Positions 1 to 10,814 of a DNA stretch of 64,000 nt are shown in pieces. This stretch comes from Tetragonia tetragonoides (lineage: Eukaryota > Streptophyta > Magnoliopsida > Caryophyllales > Aizoaceae). Under the pieces are notes generated by a model. The model was not told the origin of the DNA. It did no database searches and was given only the letters and a program-made list of their open reading frames with translations. The stretch's first letter is position 1, and each line of letters opens with the position of its first letter. The stretch lies in assembly GCA_038025085.1 (NCBI GenBank), contig CM076143.1:32882501-32946500 (forward strand), given 5' to 3'. The position numbers and the translations under genes were made by a program.

Positions 1-1138
1 TTTGGTGATTTGTGAATTTTTGGATATCTTATTACCCTGCCAAAATGCTGCCGAAATTGTGCTAGACATTACTTGTCATCATTACTGAATTATCGTCGTT
101 ATTGAATTAAAGCATGTTTAACTCTCATCGTATTGAATTATCGTTATCGTCGTTATTTACTATTCATTGTCAAGAGCATGAAATGAATTAGTAGGTCGTG
201 GTCTCGTAGTACCACTTATGTCAACCAATGCAAATTATGTGAATTGAATTAAATGAGAGTAAGACTCCTAATGCATCCCTAGGAGTAGTCGAGCAATCGG
301 GATTACACCTAATGGTGTAGTTCAAGGGATGAGTGATTCCCAAGTTACTTATGGACACCTCGCAGTGTGTCTGGGACGGATCATTCCCCATTTAATAAGT
401 CCTCTAGGCTCGTGTAATTGTACTAGAGGTAGTGTGCACACCAGAGTCATTAAGTCCATGGTGTGATTGTATCTTTGATGAACAGTATGGGTAATCGCTG
501 TTCTATTCGCTCTCTTAAATCTCTCTAATCAAGACAGATTGTCTATGGCGTATTTCGTATGATCACTATACAAGAATTGCATATAAAAGAATGTCGTTAT
601 ACTTATGTGCGTATGCAATCGAATTTCAATGATTCTTCTAAAACCTCAGGTGAGGTTTGCGAAATGTTTTTACTGGGTATGGATGACATTTATTCAGTTT
701 ATCTGATTTTTGTTTCTCTTTTGTTTCTTTTCTTTTCTTCTGTATTTTGTTTCCGTCACGGAAACCAAGTGCAGGTTTAGTTTATTGAGGACGTACAGCA
801 CGGAAGGTAGAGTTGGCGTCGGTCTTTAGAACTATTTCTGTTCGGATTAGATCTTTGGAATTTTATTGGATTTAGCCCTTTAAAAGGCAAGTTGTAATAA
901 ATTGGTTAATGGTTTTTAGCTCACTATATAGACAACTCTGATATTAACTCTTTTAGATTGTTTAGTTCCTTAGTAAGCTCCTTTTGATGCCTAGTCTTTC
1001 TTTCTGCTTAGCATTTACTCCTTAGTGATAAATGTTGCAGTGACATCCCCTCGGGTTCGGGACGGTTCAGCGGTGTCGAGTCATGTATAATGGCGCAGAT
1101 AGTTCCCAGGAAATCGTTGCGAATTCGGGGGTGTTACA
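1..1138 (+). repeat. 5' LTR of chromovirus copy 1 (3' part only)
   Basis: Sequence matching the later LTR copies at 7291-8021, 16704-19226 (opposite strand) and 55460-58088. It ends in GGGGGTGTTACA, followed after two bases by the primer binding site. The LTR start (TGATACCCC in copy 2) lies before the window; full LTRs here are about 2.6 kb. The short reading frame at 559-780 recurs in all LTR copies but overlaps a splice-donor-like site and is probably not coding. Confidence 0.92.
650..655 (+). promoter_or_regulatory. Candidate splice donor in LTR (CAG|GTGAGG)
   Basis: The stretch AAACCTCAG|GTGAGGTTTGCG sits in the R/U5 part of the LTR. The equivalent positions in the other three LTR copies read CAG|GTAAGG or CAG|GTAAGT, close to the plant donor consensus. 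Acceptor-like sites lie just before the pre-gag ORF and before gag. Splicing is inferred, not shown. Confidence 0.45.
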
Positions 1139-1140
1139 AA

Positions 1141-1152
1141 TGGTATCAGAGC
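1141..1152 (+). promoter_or_regulatory. Primer binding site, initiator tRNA-Met
   Basis: TGGTATCAGAGC starts two bases after the LTR end. This is the standard plant retrotransposon primer site complementary to the 3' end of initiator tRNA-Met, where minus-strand DNA synthesis starts. Confidence 0.95.
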
Positions 1153-1331
1153 CCTAGGTTTAAAAAGGTTGCTTAAGATTAATTAATGAATTAATAAAGA
1201 TTAGTTTCATTTTGGGGAAAATAAAATATAATTAAAGCCGTTGAGCGTAGTAGTCCTAGACGATAGGAATTATTTGAAATCACTGTGCTTGTGATTTATA
1301 AAGTTCTTATTGTTTGATTGTCTACCTGTAG

Positions 1332-2285
1332 ATGGTAAGGACAAGAATAACTACGCGGATGACGACTGCACACCAAAGGGCACGCGCCCTAGCTCATCAT
1401 CCACAACCTATAGAGTATGTCGCTTCATCGGATAGCGAGTCAACCAGAAACGACGCGAACGTGCGCCACGAGGCCGCGCAAGACCGCGCCGCGCACAAGA
1501 TTGCCGCACGCGACGAGGCCGCACGCCCCACTTTGAATGCCGCACCTGTACCCGCGCCTAATGCCGCAACAATTGCCGCACCCGCCGCACATGTAGTTGA
1601 TGAAGAGGAAGATCCCTCTGAGTCCGAGCCTGAGTATACACCACCGGAAGAGAACCATGATATGCCGGATTTGGAAGATACTAGTGCCGAGAGCGACAAC
1701 AACATTGCGCCTACTCCTGCACCTACTGCTGCACCTACTCCTGCTGCAAATTGGTCGCCTCCTGTGGAGCCATTCTTTGCTACTGACGCTGAGCTTGAGG
1801 ATATACGTATCTACATACGACGTCCTTACACTACTATCGAGCGTTATCAGTATAAGAATCGCACGAGTCTACATGAAGGCTTATGGGTAGAGCTACAGAT
1901 GGCTAGTCTGCCTAACATCCATCCTTAGATGGGACTCAAGGAGAAGTACGACGAAGTAGTCTCCAAGAGTGGTCACCTACACGAGAAGAAGTATGGTGAA
2001 GGTACGAGATGGTCTCTCTGCTTTAGAGGCGTTGCAACTGAGTTATGCCTATTCGAGTTCGAGTGGAAGGTGAACCGCGTGCTAGTACCTGCGCCGAAGG
2101 TAATGTGCGAGTATTGCTGGACAAAGAAACGTAAGCAAGCCGATGATTTTATGAAGCGTTTCATGCCCCAAAAATTCGGTGGATATGCTTATCCATACAC
2201 GCCCTGTAAAGAGGTGAAACCTAGGAGGAAGGACGATCATGATGAGTCCCCTAGCGCGAAGAAAATGTGTGCTAGTGTCAAGTAG
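1332..2285 (+). pseudogene. Pre-gag extra ORF of chromovirus, copy 1 (one internal stop)
   Basis: Reading frame of about 317 codons between primer site and gag. The ATG follows directly on an acceptor-like sequence (CTACCTGTAG|ATG). The N-terminal half is rich in Ala, Pro, Asp and Glu and looks disordered. The C-terminal half is conserved with copy 2 (58279-59271): blocks such as VEPFFATDAEL, TTIERY, GLKEKYD, EFEWKVN, VLVPAP, KKRK, RFMPQKF and PYTPC. One TAG at 1926-1928 breaks the frame where copy 2 has TGG. I do not recognise the family. It is not gag, since a normal gag follows. The conserved part is patterned like a folded domain with a basic KKRK stretch. Function unknown. Confidence 0.7.
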
Positions 2286-2981
2286 AACTAGATGATTGCC
2301 TTAGTAGTTTTACTTGAGTTTTGTTGAACTTTAGCTATTGTGATGGCCCTGCGTGGTCAATTTTGATGTCGGTGTAGTTGCATAGGCAACAAATATTTAT
2401 GATTGTTATTTACTTGCAATTTGTCTCATTGCAAGACTACTTCATTTGATTATATGATATCGTTGATAATTTGTTTTTTATGATCGTTTTATCACATAAT
2501 TGCATGGTTGACTCATAGCTTCGTAATGCTATCTCGTATTGCCTAGACATGATGGGAAATCCATGTCGGAATTATGGCGAAATTTTCATTGAGCATGATC
2601 ATATTAAATGTGAGCCAAAGGCTAAGCATGTATTGTATGCAATCAAATGTCATTGTTTATTGCCCTACTAAAATAGTATGGAGCCTCGATGTGTGAATTG
2701 TGAATGTTATTGCTTATCAATCGTGTGAGACCAATGTGTCTATTTTGTTATTGAATATCGAACTATTATGCATGAGAACTGAGAACATTCAAAGCAAGTA
2801 TATTGCTTAGACCTACAATGTAAGGTCGATCATTGAAACTTATATGCTATTTCCTAAATATCAAGAGATTGGTTTCAATTATAACCTAGATCTCTCAACT
2901 AGACCTCAATATGGGTCAAATGTGCCAATTTTGCTGAAATGGTGACCAACCATTACTCTTTTATGTCTCAGATTTGTTATA
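2286..2981 (+). other. Intron-like spacer between pre-gag ORF and gag
   Basis: AT-rich stretch without a long frame, conserved in order and sequence with copy 2 (59275-59958). It ends in a pyrimidine-rich run and an acceptor-like CTCAG (AG at 2970-2971), exactly 10 bases before the gag ATG; copy 2 has the same 10-base spacing. It may be the 3' part of an intron that lets gag be read from a spliced RNA, or a leader that is simply bypassed. Confidence 0.4.
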
Positions 2982-4093
2982 ATGGCAACCAACGACCGAC
3001 TCGCGAAACTAGAAGTAGGTCTTACCAACGTGGTCGAGCACATCACGCGCCAGTTAGAGCGTCAAGAGCAAGATCACAACGCGCAGAATCCTGAGACGCG
3101 CAACTTTAGGGATTTCGATGCACTCAAACCTCCGACGTTTGAGGGTGGCTCCGAGCCCACCAAGCTTGAGAACTGTATTACTGAGTTCGAGAAGTTGTTT
3201 AGGGCGACTAGTTGGCCAAACAACATGAATGTCAACATCGCTACGTATTACCTGAAGGGTGAAGCGAACAAGTGGTGGAGCGATGTGGGCACTGATCTAC
3301 TCGCCATTGAAGAATACGGATGGACCGAGTTCAAAGAGTCTATTCGTGAACGACTCTATCCGAGAGCTATCCGTCGCCAGAAGCAACGGGAATTCGAGAA
3401 CATCTATCAAGGAAAGCTATCTGTGGCTGGGTACGCAACAAAGTTCAACGAGATTGCTGCTTTTGCACCTAACTTGGTGACGACCGAAGCTGAGCGTGTC
3501 GAGAGGTTCAAAGATGGTCTAAAATGGGATATTCAACGTTATGTTATGGGAAACTCGCTGACGTTCCAAGGATCTTATGAGAAAGCCTTGAACCAAGAGC
3601 GTGCTGTGTATCATCGTGATTCGTTGCTCGGGAAGCATAAACGTGACGAAGGGAGTTCTTCCCAGTTAGGTGGCGCAGATAAGAGGCCAAGGCCAAATAA
3701 CGACAATCACAACAACCAAGGTGGTCAGAACCACAACGGGAACATGAATCGTGACTCGAACAGTCATAGAGCTACGATCTTAGCTAGGAGGAATATGCCT
3801 TGTAGTCGCTGCAACAAGACGCATCCTGGCAAGAACTGTCGTGGTGATGTACTTCAATGCTATGAGTGCAACAACCTGGTCATAAAGCTTCTGAATGCTG
3901 GAGTCGTGGAAGGAACGGCAATGGTCAGAACCGCGATAATAACTACAGTCGTGGTGGAAATGGAAAATATAATCGCAGAAATGGTGGTAACTACCGTGGA
4001 AATGGGAGTTACAACAACAACAACCGCAACAATACTGCTGCACTTGCTGCGAATAATCAAGCACTACTTCCCGCACCTGCCAACCCCGTGCAG

Positions 4094-4132
<39 letters not shown>

Positions 4133-4139
4133 AGAGGGG
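2982..4139 (+). pseudogene. gag: gag (capsid-nucleocapsid), chromovirus copy 1, frameshifted
   Basis: Structural protein forming the virus-like particle. The first 230 residues match the plant retrotransposon gag domain (FRDFDALKPPTFEGG, YYLKGEANKWW, LSVAGYATKFNEIA). A basic linker and a CCHC zinc knuckle (CYECN...) follow. One base is missing at about 3873-3877 inside the knuckle, moving the rest (GHKASECW, then Gly/Asn-rich) to another frame, which continues into protease. A run of about 12 AAC codons at 4094-4131 is an expanded trinucleotide repeat, longer than in copy 2. The ATG was chosen because it starts the conserved domain region and is matched in copy 2. Confidence 0.88.
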
Positions 4140-4644
4140 TGAATGGAAGGGTTTATGTGCTAAACCGCAATGAAGCTGAGGCGAACCCGAATGTGATCGC
4201 TGGTACTTTTCTCGTTAACTCTCAACCTGCTTTTGTTTTGTTTGATAGTGATGCAACGCATTCTGTTCTTTCTAAGAGCTTTGCATCTAAGATAGGTTTA
4301 GAGCCTAGTTCTGTGTATAGTGCAAACATTAGGATGCCAGATGGGTCGATTGTTAATTGTAAAGCGTTGCATGAAAAGTGTCCGTTTAGGATAGCTGATT
4401 ACGATTTGCCTGCGGATTTGATTCAGATGGATTTGAAGGATTTTGATGTGATTTGGGAATGGATTGGTTAGTCAAGTATAGGGATAAGATTGAGTGCTTT
4501 GAGCAACGTGTGTCGTTGCGTGGACCGAAGTGTAGGAGGATTACCTATAAAGGAGTCGTGGTCAAGCCAAAGTTGAAGGTAGTGGCGACCATGAAGGCAA
4601 AGGAGTGTATGACTAAAGGTGAATAGATTTACCTATGCCATGTA
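4140..4644 (+). pseudogene. pol: Protease region of pol, copy 1, inactive
   Basis: Aspartic protease that cuts the Gag-Pol polyprotein. The block [20 protein letters not shown] leads to the active site, which reads D-S-D (4244-4252) where the family has D-S-G and copy 2 keeps DSGA. This Gly to Asp change should inactivate it. A one-base loss at about 4450 (GATTTGGG against GATATTGGG in copy 2) shifts the frame, and a TAG at 4624-4626 stops the next one. Confidence 0.82.
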
Positions 4645-6180
4645 GTGGATACAAGTCAAGAAGCTGAAGTCTCGAAACCTATTCCAGTTGTTTCGGAGTA
4701 CGCTGACTTCTTTCCAGATGAGATTCCAGGAATGCCTCCGCAACGCATTATCGACTTCACGATCGACTTAGCTCCAGGTTCTACTCCGATCTCGAAAGCT
4801 CCGTATTGTATGGCTCCTGCAGAGATGAAAGAACTGAAAATGCAACTCGAGGAACTACTGGAGAAGGGATACATACGTCCTAGTGTATCGCCTTGGGGTG
4901 CTCCTGTTCTTTTCGTGCGTAAGAAGGATGGTAGTATGAGACTGTGTATAGACTACCGCGAGGTGAACAAGATTACGATCAAGAATCGTTATCCACTGCC
5001 GAGGATTGATGATCTATTTGACCAACTCCATGGAGCGACTGTCTTCTCGAAGATCGACTTACGTTCACGATACCATCAACTCAGGATTTCCAAGCCTGAC
5101 ATTGCGAAGACCGCGTTTAGGACGAGGTATGGACACTACGAGTTCACGGTGATACCTTTTGGGTTGACGAACGCACCTGCAAAGTTTATGGATTTGATGA
5201 AGCGTACGTTCCAGCCTTATCTCGATCAGTTCGTAGTTGTCTTTATTAATGATATTTTGGTCTATTCAAAGAACGCTGCTGAGCACGAGCAACACTTGCG
5301 AACCGTTTTAGAGATTCTGAGACGACATCAGTTGTACGCGAAGTTGTCAAAGTGCGAGTTTGGGTTAGAAACTGTTTCTTTCTTAGGACACGTGGTGTCT
5401 AAGAGTGGAGTTGTTGTTGACCCGGAAAAGATTAGAGCTGTGATGGACTGGTCCGCACCGAAAAGCATGATTGAGGTTAGAAGTTTTCTTGGGTTAGCTG
5501 GTTACTATCGTAGGTTTGTGGAAGGATTTTCCAAGATAGCGCAGCCTATGACAAACTTGATGAAAAAGACGACGAAGTTTGTGTGGTCTGAAAAGTGTGA
5601 AGCTGCTTTTCAAGAGTTGAAGAAACGACTTACGAGCGCACCAATTTTGACTTTGCCATCGGGAACTGAAGGGTACGAAGTCTATAGTGACGCGTCTAAG
5701 CATGGCTTAGGCTGTGTTTTGATGCAACATGGAAAGGTAGTGGCTTATGCCTCAAGACAATTGAAGAAGCACGAGGATAATTACCCTACTCACGACTAGA
5801 GCTCGGCACTGTCGTATTTGCTTTGAAGATTTGGCGACACTATCTCTATGGTTCTGCTGTCAAGATGTTTACGGACCAGAAGAGTCTCAAGTATATATTC
5901 ACACAAAAGGAATTGAATATGTGACAAAGAAGATGGCTAGAGTTATTGACGGAGTACGATATCGACATTCAGTATCACGAAGGGAAAGCTAACGTGGTAG
6001 CTAACGCTTTGAGTTGAAAGACTCGTCATACGCTGAATACTGCTTTAGTACTTCCAAAGGAGATCATTCGTGACTTACAGAGTCTTGACGTGGAGATTGT
6101 GTTGAAAGGTGACGTTCAATGTACCTTAACACATATGTCAGTTCGACCAACCTTACTCAACGAGATCAAGGGTAAACAGA
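4645..6180 (+). pseudogene. pol: Reverse transcriptase and RNase H of pol, copy 1, inactive
   Basis: The RT domain runs from the entry block ([20 protein letters not shown]) through [10 protein letters not shown] and [13 protein letters not shown] to the catalytic loop. This reads F-I-N-D at 5242-5253 instead of F-I-D-D, so a catalytic Asp is lost; copy 2 keeps FIDD. RNase H starts near [12 protein letters not shown] single-base loss at about 5797 shifts frame, and TGA codons at 5922 and 6015 replace Arg codons present in copy 2. A further base gain near 6228 returns to the integrase frame. Confidence 0.87.
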
Positions 6181-6186
6181 GTTCAG

Positions 6187-7290
6187 ATGAGGATCTTCAA
6201 CGAATTGTACGCCTCAAAGGACGAGGTTAGATCCAAGGACTTTTCTATTGGTCAAGACGGTGTCTTGAGATTTCGTGATCGTGTCTGTGTGCCGAATGAC
6301 CCGGATATCAAGAGTCAGATTCTGGGTGAGGCTCACACTACGCCTTATTCTGTACATCCTGGTGGAGACAAGCTTTACAAAGATCTTCGCCAAATGTTTT
6401 GGTGGAAAGGTATGAAACAAGATGTCGTTGAGTTCGTGGCTAAGTGTCTGACGTGCCAGAAGGTCAAGATCGAACACAAAAGACCTGGTGTAATGATTCA
6501 ATCGCTCGAAGTTCCTACGTGGAAATGGAATTCAATTTCAATGGACTTTGTCATGGGTTTACCATTGACACAGAAGAAGAACAACGCCATTTGGGTCGTT
6601 GTAGATCGTTTGACGAAAGTTGCGAGATTCATCCCAATGAATGACACTTGGGAAATGGAGAAGCTAGCGGATGCTTACGTCAAGGAAGTCATGAGACTTC
6701 ATGGTGTTCCAGAAGATATCGTTTCAGATAGAGACTCGAGAATTCTATCTCATTTTTGGCAGAAATTCCAAGAAGCTTTTGGAAGCAAACTGAAGTTCAG
6801 TACTGCTTTCCATCCTGCGACTGATGGTCAGACAGAAAGAACGATTCGGACCTTGGAGGATATGCTACGAGCGTGTGCTCTCGAATATCAAGGCTCATGG
6901 GATACACATATTCCATTGATCGAGTTTTCTTACAACAATAGCTATCACTCAAGCATTGATCGAGCGCCATATGAAGCATTGTATGGTAGGAAGTGTAGAT
7001 CGCCCGTTTGTTGGAATGACATTAGTGAAACTGCATTTTTGGGTCCTAAAATGATCCAGCAAACCGTCGATGTGGTCAAAGTTATTCAAGCAAAGATGCG
7101 TCATGCGCAAGACCGCCAGAAATCGTACGCAGATAGAGGTCGTAGACGTGAAGAGTTTGAGGTGGGATGCAAGGTACTTCTGCGAGTATCTCCTACCAAA
7201 GGTGTCATGCGTTTTGGTCGTAAGGGGAAGTTGAGTCCTCGTTACATTGGTCCTTACGAGATCCTGGAAAGGATTGGTGAGGTTGCCTAT
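6187..7290 (+). pseudogene. pol: Integrase of pol, copy 1, C-terminally truncated
   Basis: Inserts the element's DNA copy into the genome. An HHCC zinc-binding region (EAHTTPYSVHPGG...CLTCQ) is followed by the core, with the three acidic residues visible in SMDFV, VSDRDSR and GQTERTI. Then come YGRKCRSP and the GPY/F-type motif. The frame is open, but from about 7290 it reads into LTR sequence and stops at 7332, so the chromodomain expected in a Tekay-type element is absent. Confidence 0.88.
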
Positions 7291-8021
7291 AGAGGTAGTG
7301 TGAACACTAGAGTCATTAAGTCCATGACGTGATTGTATCTTCGATGAACAGTATGGGTAATCGCTGTTCTATTCGCTCTCTTACATCTCTCTAATCAAGT
7401 CGGATTGTCTATGTCGTATTTCGTATGATCACTATACAAGAATTGCATATAAAAGAATGTCGTTATGCGTATGCTTGATTATATGCTTATGTGCGTATGC
7501 AAATGATTTCAATGATTCTTCTAAAACCTCAGGTAAGGTTTGCGAAATGTTTTTACTGGGTACGGATGTCGTTTATTCAGTTTATCTAATTTTTGTTTCT
7601 CTTTTGTTTCTTTTCTTTTCTTCTGTATTTTGTTTCCGTCACGGAAGCTAAAGTGCAGGTTTAGTTGATTGAGGACGTACAGCTTGGAAGGTAGAGTTGG
7701 CGTCGGTTTTTAGAACTGTTTCCGTTCGGATTAGATCGTTGGGATTTTATTGGATTTATCCCTTTGAAGGCAAGTTGTAATAAATTGATTAATGGTTTTT
7801 AGCTCACTATGCAGACAACTCCGATATTTACTCTTTAAGTTTGTTTAGTTCCTTAGTAAGCTCCTTTTTAAGCCTAGTCTTTCTTTCTGCTTAACATTTA
7901 CTCCTTAGTGATAAATGTTGCAATGACATCCCCTCGGGTTCGGGACGGTTCAGCGGTGTCGAGTCATGTATAATGACGTCGATATTTCCCAGGAAATCGT
8001 TGCGAATTCGGTGGTGTTACA
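7291..8021 (+). repeat. Truncated 3' LTR of chromovirus copy 1
   Basis: Matches 427-1138 of the 5' LTR and ends in the same GGTGTTACA. The first roughly 1.9 kb of the LTR is missing. The join lies within AGAGGTAGTGTG, which also occurs in the LTR, so the left side changes from integrase to LTR at a short shared word. A GTAAGG donor-like site is at 7533. Confidence 0.88.
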
Positions 8022-8478
8022 TTAAGCTGGGTTTAGACCTTCGTGAGACAGGTTAGTTTTACCCTACTGATGACAGTGTCATGATGGTAATTCAACCTAG
8101 TACGAGAGGAACCATTTATTCACATAATTGGTCATCGCGCTTGGTTAAAAAGCCAGTGGCGCGAAGCTACCGTGTGATGGATTATGACTGAACGCCTCTA
8201 AGTTAGAATCCCGAGCCAGAAGTGACGCATGCGCTCGCTGCCCGATTGCCGACCAGCAATAGGGGCCTCGGCCCCCAAGGGCACGTGTCGTAGGCTAAGC
8301 CAGCGCGGCGGATGCACCACGAGGACCGCCTTGAAGTAGAATTCCTTCCGAGCGGCGAGTTGAATCCTTTGCAGACGACTTAAATATGCAACGGGATATT
8401 GTAAGTGGCAGAGTGGCCTTGCTGCCACGACCCACTTAGATTCAACCTTAGTTTCTTCGATTCGTCCCTCCCCTCTTC
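8022..8478 (+). rRNA. 25S rRNA 3' fragment (pseudogene)
   Basis: About 450 bases of the 3' end of plant 25S rRNA, beginning at the GCTGGGTTTAGACC block and including the sarcin-ricin loop word AGTACGAGAGGAACC and the terminal GGCAGAGTGGCCTTGCTGCC. It starts abruptly at the retrotransposon LTR. Differences from the second copy (13925-14360), and several from the plant consensus as I know it, show that it is not a maintained gene. Confidence 0.9.
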
Positions 8479-8654
8479 CCCCCAAATCCCCAATTTTTGC
8501 TATGTTAATAAAAAAGAGGTTTCGACTACGGAGACAGGGACACAAGGTGCTAAGGCCTAAGTATGAAGAAGGGAAGAGGCTAAGTCATATGGGCTAAGTA
8601 TGAAGAAGTCCCAAGTATAAAGATATCAAAATGTCCATGCCCGTGCTAGGATAA
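8479..8654 (+). repeat. rDNA intergenic spacer, 25S-proximal part, unit 1
   Basis: C-rich run then T-rich DNA directly after the 25S end, where Pol I termination would be expected, followed by a segment with two copies of CTAAGTATGAAGAAG. The same segment follows the second 25S (14361-14540) and recurs at 52335-52441, which defines it as spacer. Confidence 0.8.
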
Positions 8655-9252
8655 AGTGCCCATGACGCGCCATGTCCCAGCGCCTATGTCCCATGACGTA
8701 GCACCATGACCCATGGCGCGCCTTGTCCCATGACATGGAGCTGCAGCTCCTTGTCCCATGACATGGTGCTGCAGCTCCTTGTCCCAAGATATGGTGTTTC
8801 AGCGCCTTGTCCCATGGTGCTGCAGCGCCCATGTCCCATGTCCCAGCACCCATGTCCATTGTGCCATGTCCCAGCGCCCATGTCCCATGTCACAGCGCTC
8901 ATGTTTCATGTCCCAGCGCCCATGTCTCATGTCCCAGCGCCCATGTCTCATGTCTCATGTCCCATGTCCAAGCGCCCATGTCCCAGCGCCCATGTCCCAT
9001 GTCTCAGGGCCCATGTCCCAGCTCCCATGTCCCATGTCCCATGTCCCAACGCCCAACGTCCATGTCCCAGCACCTAATGAGCGCCCATGTCCCATGTCTC
9101 AGGGCCCATGTCCCAGCGCCCAAGGCCCATGTCCCACCACCTAATGAGCGCCCATGTCCCAGCGCCCAGTGAGCGCCCATGTCTCATGTCACAACGCCTA
9201 GTGAGCGCCCATGTCCTATGTCACAGCGCCCAGTGAGCACCCATGCCCATGT
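8655..9252 (+). repeat. IGS minisatellite (CCCATGTCCCAGCG units), unit 1
   Basis: Short tandem repeats built from CATGTCCC and CAGCGCC words, about 14-22 bases per unit, running nearly 600 bases. Long open frames (Met/Ser/Pro/Cys-rich) exist in all phases on both strands; this comes from the repeat composition and is not coding. Related arrays are at 14541-14995 and 31258-31406, with a short stub at 53770-53794. Confidence 0.85.
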
Positions 9253-10700
9253 CACCGAGGGTCCTCTAGGGCCATGATAGACCCCCCAAGAGATGTTTTG
9301 GCGAAAATGGCAACCGGGCCCCGGGAATGCTATAGGCCACGTGTTCTGGGCCTCCGGAAGGAAACTTTTCGTCGTTGATATTTTCGCACCATATCGCACG
9401 GGACACCCATAGGGGAAATGGGAAGCCCCCAGGGTCGGTTATCGGGTCCCTGATAGCCTTGTAAGGGTGTATTTACGGGATGCCAATGTTAGGGCCCGAA
9501 TACCCGCGTCAACGGTGATATCGGAGTTTAGGGATCTGGGTGACCCCCCCCCCGGGGGCACCGAGGGTCCTCTAGGGCCATGATAGACGCCCCGAAAGAA
9601 TTTTGGGCGTAAATGGCAACCGGGCCATGGGATTGCTATAGGCCACGTGTTCTAGGCCACCGAAAGTAAACTTTTCGAGGTTGATATTTTCGCACCATAT
9701 CGCACGGGACACCCATAGGGGACATGGGAGGCCCCCAGGTCGGTTATCGGGTCTCTAACAGGCTTGTAAGGGCGTTTTTACGGGATGCCAATGTAAGGGC
9801 CCGAATATCGGCGGCATGGGTGACGTCAAAGATCGGGGATCAGGGTGACCCTCCCGGGGCACGGAGGGTCCTCTAGGGCCATGATAGCCCCCCCGAAAGA
9901 ATTTTGGGCGAAAATGGCAACTGGGCCCTGGGAATGCTATAGGCCATATGTTCTTGGCCTACGGAACCAAACTTTTCGACGTTGATATTTTTGCACCATA
10001 TCGCACGGGACACCCTTAGGGGCCATGGGAGGCCCCCAGGGTCGGTTATCGGTTCCCTTACAGGCTTGTAAAGGCTTTTTTACGGGATGCGAATGTTAGG
10101 GCCCAAATACTGGCGGCATGGGTGATTTCGTAGTTCGGGGATCAGGGTGACCCTCCCGGTTACCGAGGGTCTTCGGGTCTCTGATAGGCTTCTAAGGGCG
10201 TTTTTATGCGAATACCGGGGGCATGGGTGATATCAGAGATCGGGGATCAAGGTGCCCCTCCCGGGGCACCGAGGGTCTTCTAGGGCCATGATAGATCCCC
10301 CGAAAGAATTTTCGCGAAAATGACAACCGGGCCCCTAGAATGCTATATGCCACGTGTTCTGGGCCTCCAAAAGCAAACTTTTCAAAGTTGATATTTTCGC
10401 ACCATATCGCACGGGACACCATAGGGGACATGGGAGGCCCCAGGGCGGTTATCGGGTCCCTGATAGGCTTGTAAGGGCGTTTTTATGTGATGCCAATGTG
10501 AGGGCCCGACTACCGACGGCATGGGTGATTTTAGATTTTGGGAATAAGGGTGGCCCCTCCCGGGGAATCGAGGGTCCTCTAGGGTCATGATAGACCCCTC
10601 GGAGATGTTTGGGCAAAAATGACACCCGGGCCCTCGGGAAGCCGAAAACAAAAGGATATAATCCACTTTTTTTGGGCTTTTGAGAGGCTCCGGACCGAAG
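9253..10700 (+). repeat. IGS tandem repeats of about 300 bp, unit 1
   Basis: Units start at about 9253, 9559, 9860, 10158, 10267 and 10565. Each begins near CACCGAGGGTCCTCTAGGG and passes GCACCATATCGCACGGGAC, CGGTTATCGGGTCCC and TTTACGGGATGCCAATG. The 10158 unit is only about 109 bases after an internal deletion. The last is a variant (GACCCCTCGGAGATGTTTGG). No reading frame is meaningful. Confidence 0.85.
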
Positions 10701-10701
10701 G

Positions 10702-10814
10702 TGTAGCGTAATGCGATACTTTGTGTGAATTGCATAATCCCGTGAACCATCGAGTCTTTGAACGCAAGTTGCGTCCGAAGCTGTCAGGCCGTGGGCACGT
10801 TTGCATGGGCGTCA
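10702..10814 (+). rRNA. 5.8S rRNA 3' fragment (pseudogene)
   Basis: Contains GTGAATTGCATAATCCCGTG, CATCGAGTCTTTGAACGC and GGGCACG, diagnostic of 5.8S rRNA. The first 50 or so bases are missing: at about 10700 the spacer repeat changes directly into 5.8S. So the external spacer, 18S, ITS1 and 5.8S start were deleted between the two. Confidence 0.88.

Larger units (their letters stand above)
1..8021 (+). mobile_element. Ty3/gypsy chromovirus (Tekay/Del-like), copy 1, defective
   Basis: LTR retrotransposon in the order 5' LTR (its start lies outside the window), Met primer site, extra ORF, gag, protease, reverse transcriptase, RNase H, integrase, truncated 3' LTR. The integrase C-terminal part has the GPY/F-type motif (FGRKGKLSPRYIGPYEI) and the YGRKCRSP block seen in Tekay/Del chromoviruses. 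Its 3' end is lost: integrase runs straight into the middle of the LTR, so chromodomain, polypurine tract and LTR start are gone. The 3' LTR end joins 25S rRNA sequence, so the insertion site was inside a 25S gene. Frameshifts, stops and active-site changes show it cannot move on its own. Confidence 0.9.

Noticed and set aside
559..780. Small open frame with hydrophobic C-terminus found in all LTR copies (also near 7457, 57555 and 16939-17151 on the minus strand)
   Set aside because: It overlaps a splice-donor-like site in the LTR; N-termini differ and similarity is explained by LTR homology. Kept only as LTR sequence.
8706..9172. Overlapping open frames of 120-130 codons, Met/Ser/Pro/Cys-rich, on both strands of the IGS minisatellite (also 14541-14974 and 31120-31540)
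   Set aside because: They follow from a short repeat whose length seldom produces stops; the frames differ between the arrays and have no start context.
8655..9252. Possible CRISPR-like array
   Set aside because: Repeats are contiguous minisatellite units without unique spacers, and the DNA is from a plant nuclear genome.
9541..9560. C-run followed by G-run as a regulatory palindrome
   Set aside because: It lies at a repeat-unit border and is most simply a homopolymer expansion.
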